Shown here: one piece after another, positions 56,216-64,000 of the stretch
How the letters are laid out: each line of letters starts with the position of its first letter
Position numbering within the stretch: position 1 is the stretch's first letter
Source of the DNA: Tupaia tana
Lineage: Eukaryota; Chordata; Mammalia; Scandentia; Tupaiidae
NCBI GenBank assembly: GCA_026018925.1
Contig: JAKSZU010000018.1
Span: 5,860,920-5,924,919, forward strand
Length of the DNA stretch: 64,000 nucleotides
Direction: 5' to 3'
Position numbers and translations under genes: made by a program
Notes under the pieces: generated by a model
Told to the model about the DNA's origin: nothing
The model's database searches: none
Seen by the model: the letters and a program-made list of their open reading frames with translations, nothing else

Positions 56216-58870
56216 AACATTAAAAAAGAAAAATTATGCTGGTATTTAACAAGAACTGCTGCTCCTCACAGTTATTTGTATTCATGGTTTTTCCTAACTC
56301 AGCACTTAGTATCTGGGTAACCCTGGACAAGTCCACTGAAGTGCTCTGAGCTGCCATCTATCCTCTGTCAATGCAGTAACTGCCTACTGACCCTGCAAAG
56401 CTGGAAAAGGGTAAAGCACTGGGGGATATCTTTGGTTTCCTGGGAAACAGAGATGGAGAACTGCATGTAGGAAGCTTATTAGCGAATGCACTCAGGAACA
56501 ACCCCCGTAAGGAAGTGGGGAAAGCAAGGTTGGAGAGAAGTAATGCAGTTACAAAATGACTCAGCCAGTCACATGGGGGCTCTGGGGCTGGGATTCCTTC
56601 AGAGAATTCCAAATAGAGGCAAGGTGAGCTGGCCTTCGTACACCCACACACACCACAATCTACAGCTTGCCAGATGCTGGCTGGTTATGGAGAGAGGACA
56701 TAATTTCAAATGAGGCAATTCCCAACAGTAGACAAAGCCCAGGGAAGACCTTAGCTGTGAGCTATCAGCAGGCAACACACCCAGCAGCCAGGAATAATGT
56801 CTAAATCCCAAAGTAAGGGCAAGAGCCATGCCCTAAGAGAGCCTGTGGTCTGGTGAAGAGAAGGGTGAGAAGGAGTGAACAAAGAACTGGTTATTTTGTT
56901 TGCGGTGGTGCCATTACAGAAGCACACTTGCATCCGTTTAGCACAGGAGGACGTACTCCTGGAATGGGAGCGACAACTACACTGCGCCGACTTCTAGCCT
57001 GCCCTCGTACAGTGCAAGGAGTCTTCAAATCCCTACATTACAGCTTGCCATAGGTTCAGAGTATCTCCCAGTGACTGGTCTCAAGTTATCGTTGGACAGT
57101 CTCCCAAGCTTTTACAGCAGTATCATAATGTCAGAGGCCTTCCAGCCTTCCCATGACACCTACTGTTCTCTGCCCCCCATTTGCCCTACTATAAGGTCAC
57201 TCACAGTCAAAGCACATGCTGGCCCCCAGTTGTGACGCTCTTCCTTGAGTTCGCAGGGCGGATCTGGCACCATAGCTGTATGCCTGTCCTCCACCGCTCT
57301 CAGAGCTGCTTCCCAGGACACAGCTGTTGAGAGAAATCAGCCTGTATTGACAAACACATTCACCTCGGGGTTATGCCAAAGTACTCACTGGTGGAGAATG
57401 TTCCCAAGGTATACAGTGACACTCATCAGTCAAGGGTTTGCAGGACAGTCTGCTCAGCCCCCATCTTTCACTTATCTCTGACCGAGAGACATAAGCATGC
57501 AAGACATGAAGAAAGACGGGGAGGGAGCAGATAAAAATGCACACAAACTTGCATACACAGTACTGAAAAGAACTTTTCCTATTTAAGAACTTGTAATTTA
57601 TACGTGGCTTTAGAACATACTTCAGAGAAAAACAGTATTTTACAACTCCATACTAGGCTGGTATCAGAGTGCTCCTGCCCAGGACGCACAGGAACTTCAA
57701 CGGGGGGAACAGGCAGCGCTTCCTGTGGGAGCTAAGATCTGAAAGGGGAGCGGGATTTAGCTAGGCAGGGGTGAGGGAGCATATGTCCAGCCTGAGAGGC
57801 CCGAGAGGGCCCTGGCACACTTGAGGAGAGCAGCTCGTGTGTCTGAAGTGTAAGGCTGAGGAGGCAGGTGAACAGAAGGGAGACGCGGCCCAAAGGGAGA
57901 GGCTGGAGGGAGGAAGCGCGGGGTGAGGACACACGAGGTTAGTTTTAGAAAGCGGTTCCAAACTCCACTGGTCTTTTCCCTTAGGCCATCACCCTCAGAG
58001 CACAGCCTTCCTCTGAGCTGAAGAAGTCAGGCCCTGACAACCTGATGGCCTGAGACCATGGAAATAGCAAGTCCCTGTATTTTTCAGCCAGTGATAGTTT
58101 AACCCTTTACGGCTTATAAGGATGAAGTACACACACACACGTGCGCGCATGTGTATATTCATATACGTTATACAGGTACATGTTTCACGTATGTTATCAC
58201 AAAAATGTTAGATGGGGCAAAATACAAAGGAGGAATTTTCACATTTTGCAGATGGGAAAACAGAGATATGAATTTTCACATTTTGCAGATGTCTAAACCG
58301 ATCACCACTACACGACAGATGACAGAACCGGAACGGGAGCCCAGGCCTCCTCCTTGCCCACGGGGCTCTTCCCCTGCAATCTCCAGGGAGGAGGGTAGCC
58401 TGTGCTCAGTTACAGGTGCGTTACTGTCTTACCCTTCCTGCCACTGGAAGGCAGTTTTCTGGAGGATGTGGAGTGATCGCAAACGTGGAAAACAGAAGTA
58501 GACGTCGGAGCAGGGATCTCCTGACTAGCAGCAGGCGACAGACTAATGGGACCACTGACAAGTCCCAGCACTTACAGCAGGGCACTCTCCCAGTCCATGG
58601 CCGAGGGCACTCCTATCTGCCACAGGCATTTTGAACATTTTCTCATTTAAGAGATGTCATCATTGACTAATTGGTCCCAATCTTTGCTACCTGAACTAAC
58701 ACTTTTCCCCACCCTCCCCATAGCCTCAGAGTGGGACACATACACTGCTCCTCCGCTTGGCTTTGGGTTTGGCTGTGCAACTCCTTGGCTGACAGGATGA
58801 TAACACAGGTTTGCAAAACATACTTAAGCAGCTGGGCTTTCAGCGAGAGAAAAACCCATCCTGCACAGTC
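56216..58870. other. Unique sequence, no gene recognised
   Basis: This is the longest stretch without a repeat. GC content is mixed. Frames at 56358-57053, 57245-57481 and 57732-57961 show no domain or splice-bounded pattern. A tandem of the phrase 'tgaattttcacattttgcagatg' occurs at about 58230-58290. Confidence 0.35.
58226..58292. repeat. Short tandem duplication
   Basis: GAATTTTCACATTTTGCAGATG-type text occurs twice about 37 bases apart (at about 58233 and 58270), indicating a local duplication. Confidence 0.75.
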
Positions 58871-58872
58871 AT

Positions 58873-59060
58873 GGGCCAAGGTAGCAGCACTGGCTGCTGC
58901 TGCTTGGCAGGCTCATGCCACATGAAAGGCATAGGATCGATTCCTGGCCCACCCTAAAAGGCCAGCGTGGTGGCAGGTGTCTGCAGTCCCAGCTACTCAG
59001 GAGGCTGAGGCAGGAGGATCACAACACAGTGAAACCCTGTCTTTAAAATAATATAAAATA
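58873..59060 (+). mobile_element. Composite SINE: tRNA-like monomer joined to a 7SL-derived segment
   Basis: 58873-58951 can fold as a tRNA: GGGCCA at its start pairs with TGGCCC at its end, A box TAGCAGCACTGG lies at 58882-58893 and B box GGATCGATTCC at 58934-58944. From 58959 it reads GGCCAGCGTGGTGGCAGGTG, 'ctgcagtcccagctactcaggaggctgaggcaggaggatca', the 5' Alu domain of 7SL RNA. It then skips to 'cagtgaaaccctgtcttt', the 7SL 3' end, with an A-rich tail. The central S domain is absent, as in Alu and B1. Confidence 0.85.
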
Positions 59061-59075
59061 TAAAAAAGTAAAAGC

Positions 59076-59237
59076 CTAGCTTTCGTGACACAGTTGGTAG
59101 CATAGTGCTGGGAGCCGCATGGCCAACCATGGGTTCAGGTCCTTGGAAACATCTAGACACAAGTATGCGTAAGATCCCAACATGGTGGAGGGCTGAGGGG
59201 AGGGACTGTGGCGTGATGTGGCTCCATCAAGTGTGCA

Positions 59238-59277
<40 letters not shown>

Positions 59278-59312
59278 CCTCATGTGCTATCATAAATTTA
59301 AATATAAATGAG
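59076..59312 (+). mobile_element. tRNA-derived SINE, divergent, with CT tract
   Basis: GCCTAGCTTTCGTGACACAG head, B-box-like GGGTTCAGGTCC, 'gtaagatcccaacatggtggaggg' body, GGACTGTGGCGTGATGTGGC, then a CT run (59240-59274) and an A/T end. It retains parts of the long-class body. Confidence 0.75.
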
Positions 59313-59539
59313 CTTAAAATTAAGAAGGTTAAGAAAAAGGTTATTGCCTAAAGCAAAACTAAGCCACAGATATGAGAGCAAACAATAAATGCCTGTGGAT
59401 GTGCAGTCGCTGAGATGTTCCTTCTGATGCAGCGTTACTGTGATTAGCTAGCTGATAGAAGAGATGCACACATACAGTACCATCTCTTTGAAACAGGTAG
59501 GAACTAACCACATGAGCCTGCCTGCTGCTATACAAGATA

Positions 59540-60545
59540 AAAATCTGTTGATATCAGTTCTTTGTTTAAAATATTCAGTTTCCCCCGAATCAGGAATGAG
59601 GCAAAGATGTCCACTCCTACCGCTCCTCCTATACAACATTGTATTGGGAGTCTTAGACAGCATAATATAGCAAAAACAAATCATAAAAGGCACACAGATG
59701 GAAAAGAAATAAAACTGTCATTTATGTATCATGATTGTATAGGAAAAAAAACAAAAACAAAAACAAAAACAAAGAAAGAAAGTCTACTAGAGTGGGGACC
59801 AGCAGTTAGCGTAATGGCTATGTCGCTGGAATCCCACGTAGCCGACCACGGTTTGAGTCCTGGACCCGGTGGCTTAAACTCACGCCGGGTGCATGTGCGT
59901 GTGTGCCTAGGATCCTGAGAGGAGAATGGAGGAGAAGGGATTGCGGCATGGCCATCCCCCCCTGGGAGGTGATTTCTCGCTTTCTGTCTCTCTGTCTCTC
60001 TCTGTCTTTCTGGTGAGCACACACAACCTATAGCAAAAACCTCTCAAAAAAGAAAGTCTACTAGAGTGAATAGGTAAGTTTTGCAATGATACAGGATTCA
60101 AAATCCATATGCAAAATTCAATTGTATTTCTATACACTAGCGATGAACAATCAGTAATTATTTTTTAAATGCATCATCTATGATAACATCTAAAACACGG
60201 CATATTTAGGGATAAGTCTAGCATAATAAATACAAGACACATATGCTAAACACAATAAAACATTAATGAGAAAAATACAAAAAAGACCAGAATAAATGGA
60301 AAGATACACTGTGTTTAAGTATCAAAAGACTCAATATTTTTAATTCTCCCAAAATTGATCTACAAATTCAATGCAATCTCAATCAAAATCCACCCAGACT
60401 TTCTATTAAAAATTGACCAGCTGGTTCTAAAAGTTATATGAAAAAGAAAAGAAACTAGAATAGACAGAACAGTATTGAAAAACAAAGTTAAACAATTCAC
60501 ACTATTTTATAATTTTCAGATTTCCAATAAAACTGGAGTAATTAA
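59540..60545 (+). mobile_element. LINE-1 ORF2 fragment, split by a young SINE
   Basis: Up to 59794 it encodes the reverse-transcriptase segment around GMRQRCPLLPLLLYNIVLG and a degraded YADD region. From 60069 it continues with 'ttcaattgtatttctatacactagcgatgaacaatc' and 'aaaattgatctacaaattcaatgcaatctcaatcaaaa'. Stops are frequent. It is truncated at both ends. Confidence 0.85.
59795..60048 (+). mobile_element. tRNA-derived SINE, long class, young
   Basis: Full length, with B box GGTTTGAGTCC, TTAAACTCACGCCGGGTG, GAGAATGGAGGAGAAGGGAT, GGTGATTTCTCGCTTTCTGT, a TC part and a CCTATAGCAAAAACCTCTC end. The 20-base duplication AAAGAAAGTCTACTAGAGTG is perfect (59775-59794 and 60049-60068). Confidence 0.97.
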
Positions 60546-60552
60546 GACATCA

Positions 60553-60632
60553 TGAGGACCAGCAGGTGGCATAGTGGTCAAAGCACTAGACTCCCACAGG
60601 GCTTAACTCAGTTCAAGTCCCAGAGCCCATTC
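60553..60632 (+). mobile_element. tRNA-derived SINE head, truncated
   Basis: AGGACCAGCAGGTGGCATAG and B box GTTCAAGTCCCAG are present, but the body is missing. It is either a 3'-truncated copy or a remnant. Confidence 0.75.
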
Positions 60633-60714
60633 CTAGAGTGGGTAACAGACCAAGGTGAATCATTCCTAATAGTTCTCCAGTGCTATCAACACTGTCTTCC
60701 ATGAATCCACTACG

Positions 60715-61110
60715 TCAACCACCTCAGGATTCTTACTAAGATAGACTTGCAAGCCACACCATCTGGATCAGAACCCTGTGAGGTGATTGCAGGAATCTGT
60801 ATTTTGTTGCTTTTGTTGTTAAGAGAGAATTTTGCGATAGGGTATGAGCGCTCACCAGAGAGACAAAGAGATAGAGAGCAAGAAATCACACCCCACTGCC
60901 ATCCCTTCTCCTCCATTCTCCTGCTGGAATCTTGAGTATCCATGCACATGCACTCAGCTTGACTTTTAAGACACCAGGTCTGGGACTCAAACCACAGTCA
61001 ACGACACGTGAGTCCAGCGACTAACCATTACAACAACTGCAGGTCTCAGAATCTGCATTTTAGCAGCTCCTCTGGTGATTCTGAGGCTCATTAGTTTATG
61101 AATTCCTAAG
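60715..61110 (+). mobile_element. MER5-like hAT fragment, split by a SINE
   Basis: 'ccacaccatctggatcagaacc' and AGGAATCTGTATTTT precede the SINE; CAGAATCTGCATTTTAGCAG and 'ctcctctggtgattctgaggctc' follow. They match the right half of MER5A. Confidence 0.7.
60806..61046 (-). mobile_element. tRNA-derived SINE, long class
   Basis: In reverse: GAGACCTGCAGTTGTTGTAA head, GGTTTGAGTCCCAGACCTGG, 'gtcttaaaagtcaagctgag', GAGAATGGAGGAGAAGGGAT and TCGCAAAATTCTC end. The flanks AGGAATCTGTATTTT / CAGAATCTGCATTTT are the duplicated target. Confidence 0.9.
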
Positions 61111-61490
61111 GAGGGACTTCTGCCTGATTCAGATGCAGAACCCCGTTGTCACCCCTCTGCCTTCCCCACCAGAGCCACACTGGCTTACTTCCACCACCAC
61201 CCCAGGGCTGTCACTCAGCCTCCCTGAATCCTAGCACACAGGACGCCAGGAATGGGCATCTTTCAGGACATGCCTCTAGGCTCTTCCAAATTCCCTCTTT
61301 CCAGCTGCACATCTCACTGGGGAGATGCAACATCAGGCAGGTATTATTGCCCAGCTCCCGGGACTGTGCACTCTGTCAGGGTAGGGCCCTTGTGCCTCAT
61401 TCCCTGCTCCTCTTTTCACTGCCCAGCAGCATGTTTGACCTCCACAGCATCAATACAACAGCAAGCGCACAGACTGTGTATACCAGATGC
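61111..61490. other. Mostly unique; L2-like scrap at 61340-61440
   Basis: 'tattgcccagctcccgggactgtgcactctgtcagggtagggcc' recalls an L2 end. Two overlapping frames of about 115 residues have no known domain. Confidence 0.4.
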
Positions 61491-61494
61491 CAGC

Positions 61495-61680
61495 GATGAC
61501 TCTCAGCTCACAGATGGCAATAGCAATCAACTTAATCCTCACAACAACCCGGTGAAGTGGATCCTTTTATTACCCACATTTTACAAATGAGGAAACTGAG
61601 GCACAGAGAGGTTAGATAACTTGTTGGAGGCCTCATACCTGCTACCTAGGAAGCCAGGACACAAACCGAGATATGTGACC
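61495..61680 (-). repeat. MIR SINE relic
   Basis: 'cttaatcctcacaacaacccggtgaag', CATTTTACAAATGAGGAAAC, TGAGGCACAGAGAGGTTAGA form a well-preserved MIR in reverse. Confidence 0.9.
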
Positions 61681-62490
61681 CCAAAGAACTGGGAACCACT
61701 AGTCTTAGAGTTTAAGAAATACCTATTGCATTAATAGGAAAAATCAGGTTGGCAAACCAACAACCCTGTTAGCAATTAACTGATGCTAATGGAGTCTGGC
61801 TGGTCATTACCAACCCCTTCTTAGACACTCCAGCTTCTACATACACAGGTCATGTTTTCATAGGGAACAGAGAAGAAAAACCTGCCCCCATGTTTCTCAA
61901 ACTTAGAATTTTCAAGTCTTAGAAAATTTTCTGACACAGGGATGGTAAAGAGAAGGATCTGCTGGCAGCCGACAGACTCTCCAGCAACTCCCACTGCTCA
62001 ATCACGTGCATGTTTGAAGAGGATAATCAAGTGCATTTATCAGACATTTGAAAGAGCAGGGATGCTTTCTCTAGACAGATAAGCAAGGCAAAAACAAACT
62101 AATTTGTGCTTCTTTTCTTGATACTGGATTTCTCTAGCTGACTCAGTCAGCAAACTCTTAGGGAGGCTTTGGGGCATCACAAGAGATAACAACATTTGTA
62201 GGTATGCTGATTGGGTGTCCAGTGGGACTACAGACGTGCAGAGAGGAGAAAATAAGGTCAGTACAAAGACATCTGGCACCAGGCTAACAGGTGAAGAGTC
62301 CACAGAAGTGAAGGACTATCTACCACCAGTGGGTGGTTTATAGAGATCATTGTCTCTCTTCTGTATGCACCAGAGCCCAGGATACCCACTGTCTTAAAAG
62401 GCTGATGCTGAACCCAGATCTCACTGGTACTGCAGGGACCACAGTCCTGTGAAATCGCACTTCTCCATATTTCCAGGGCACCTTAGTCAT
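61681..62490. other. Unique sequence
   Basis: Nothing recognised. Confidence 0.35.
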
Positions 62491-62494
62491 GGGG

Positions 62495-62612
62495 TAAAGG
62501 GGTAGCAGATTCTGATTCCTAATTCAGTAGGCCTGGGATGGGACCTGAGAATCTGCATTTCTAGCAAGTTCCCAGCTGCTGCGGATCCCAATTATCTGGG
62601 AACCACACTTTG
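62495..62612 (-). mobile_element. MER5-like hAT fragment
   Basis: 'attctgattcctaattcagtaggcctggg', GACCTGAGAATCTGCATTTC and 'gggaaccacactttgattgc' match MER5A in reverse. Confidence 0.85.
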
Positions 62613-63225
62613 ATTGCAAAGGTTGTGAAGGTCCACTGACTGTAAAGGAGAGTCAACTTCATCAAGATATTTGCAGGCGTAAAAAAAATCAATTTCTTTA
62701 GACAACTAAAGATATAAAACCAAAACCAAAAACACACCATATCCTTTTCCTCTTGCTTTCCAGACCCATGAATTTCTCTAACTGGGCAATCTGTCAACCA
62801 GCACTTTCTAGAGCAATGGGAGATCATGGCTTAAAATCAATCAGCCGCTATGATTATAATGACCCAGTCTGATGTGTGTGGAAAAAAATACAGCTGAAGG
62901 GAATCAGGATACAGACGAATAACAGAAGGACATATCTGCTATGCAGTGTACATCTCGGCTCTGAATCTCTGCAGAGGACTGGGCATCCCACTGGGCCCCT
63001 TCCATGTGCCTAAGGACAAAGATTGAAAAGGTAGCCACTGATAAGGCAGAAAGACTCTAAATAAAGTTCTCTGTGGCTAGTAAAAGAATGTTTGGCAAAA
63101 GTTTGGATAAGAAAGATAAAAAGGTCTTCCGATATTTAATTAAATCACATGGAGCTGGGGAAGAAGAGGAAGAGGAGGGAATATGTGAACTTCTGCCATG
63201 TTCCGCAGATGATTTCTGCTTGTAG
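62613..63225. other. Unique sequence
   Basis: Nothing recognised. Confidence 0.35.
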
Positions 63226-63229
63226 GATG

Positions 63230-63335
63230 CTCACAATCATTCTGAAGGTGGACCTTGTCTTTATCCCATCTCCCAAATGAGAAAAGTAAACCTTCAGGAA
63301 TCTAAGTGATTGCTCATTGTCACTCTAACCAACAT
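63230..63335 (-). repeat. MIR SINE relic, weak
   Basis: 'cccatctcccaaatgagaaaag' and GATTGCTCATTGTCACTCTA recall the MIR core in reverse. Confidence 0.5.
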
Positions 63336-63720
63336 TCACCGGAATCATTCTCTATCACACTGTCTCCAAAAGAAGCCAGCAAGTGAATGGGAGTCACCGA
63401 GCACATAGCAAGGACATCTAGAGAGCACTTTGGTTTACTGAGAGCCTTCGCACGGTGTCGGGTTTCAGATGTCAGACAACCTAATGAAAGTTCATTTCTC
63501 AAAATTTCATTCTTCATGGACACACAGCCAGTGGAGACAGACACATGGTGAGGGACCCAATAGCAAGATTTAAAGGTAAAAAGTAAAGAGATGCGGCACC
63601 ATGACATCGTAAGAGGACATGTGCAACAATCACTACCACCACTGGGGCAGACGGTGACTGCGTGCTTAAGTATGTCAAGCATTCTTAGCCGGGACAAGTG
63701 CCAAAGAGCTGTGCGAAGGG
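63336..63720. other. Unique sequence
   Basis: A 125-residue frame on the minus strand (63320-63697) has no recognisable domain, and its end overlaps the MIR relic, so it is not called. Confidence 0.35.
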
Positions 63721-63721
63721 C

Positions 63722-63885
63722 TTGACTTCATCCTCAGAACCCAAGGGGGCAGGCATGATAATCAATCCCATTATCTAGATGAGGAACAGAGGCTCAGTGT
63801 AGCCAATAAAGTGTCTAAGATCACGTGACTAGAACAAGCTAGAGATAAGATCCAAACCCAAATCTCTGGACTTCTTACCCACCTC
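63722..63885 (-). repeat. MIR SINE relic
   Basis: 'atcctcagaacccaagggggcaggcatgataatcaatccc', TAGATGAGGAACAGAGGCTC and 'taagatcacgtgactagaac' match MIR in reverse. Confidence 0.85.
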
Positions 63886-64000
63886 ACTCACTGCAGATGG
63901 AGCAGAGGCTTGGGAAGTGATTCATCCATGCAAGTCTTTCCGAAGATATTTTGTTCTGGGGACCTGACTTGGCATGCCATGGATGTTCCAAGCTGGGTGC
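63886..64000. other. Unique sequence to the window edge
   Basis: Nothing recognised. Confidence 0.35.

Noticed and set aside
58873-58951. A functional tRNA gene
   Set aside because: Stem pairing outside the acceptor ends is poor and it runs straight into a 7SL-derived segment with an A-rich tail, so it is part of a SINE.
58959-59060. A functional 7SL RNA gene
   Set aside because: The S domain is missing and an A-rich tail follows, as in 7SL-derived SINEs or retropseudogenes.

Overview
The window reads as ordinary mammalian nuclear DNA from a gene-poor stretch, either intergenic or inside a long intron. No open reading frame looks like a host protein exon. The longer frames lie in repeats or are uninterrupted by chance. 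The recognisable content is layers of transposable elements separated by unique sequence. The oldest layer is mammal-wide: MIR, L2 and CR1/L3 pieces, MER5A- and MER20-like hAT elements, and ERVL-MaLR-type solo LTR fossils. Above it lie several LINE-1 copies, of which two have an inverted 5' part and one has lost its centre. The youngest layer is a tRNA-derived SINE family with more than twenty copies on both strands, some with perfect target-site duplications and long A tails.

The host is inferred, not proven. The dominant SINE has A- and B-box promoter elements, a body ending the head with GTGGCTTAAACTCACGCC, a TC-rich stretch and the end CCCTATAGCAAAAACCTCTC. It is not Alu, B1/B2, a carnivore, ruminant or horse SINE, a bat VES element or an AfroSINE. 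One composite element (58873-59060) joins a tRNA-like monomer to a 7SL-derived Alu-like segment. 7SL-derived SINEs are known from Euarchontoglires. An abundant private tRNA SINE without Alu or B1 expansion makes a colugo (Dermoptera) my best guess, at low to moderate confidence.

Layout: 1-9.3 kb holds unique sequence, a LINE-1 piece, young SINEs and a minus-strand MaLR-type LTR. 9.3-13.1 kb is mostly LINE-1 with SINE and LTR insertions. 13-19 kb has MIRs, a palindromic mariner-like MITE inside a MIR, and an LTR. 19-27.5 kb is the densest LINE-1 region (HAL1-like piece, internally deleted LINE-1, inverted LINE-1). 27.5-39 kb has scattered SINEs, LTR fossils, L2, a CR1/L3 reverse-transcriptase relic and MER20. 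39-46 kb is mostly unique with MER5 copies. 46-60.6 kb has SINE pairs, microsatellites, L2, LTR fossils and a second complete MITE. 60.6-64 kb has MER5 and MIR relics.

I found no undescribed gene system. The observations most worth checking are the tRNA+7SL composite SINE, the several tail classes sharing tRNA-like heads, the perfect-hairpin MITEs, the inverted SINE pairs, and six unique stretches that look like candidate conserved regulatory elements. All repeat names come from recognition by eye, and edges are approximate to about 10-30 bases unless target duplications fix them.
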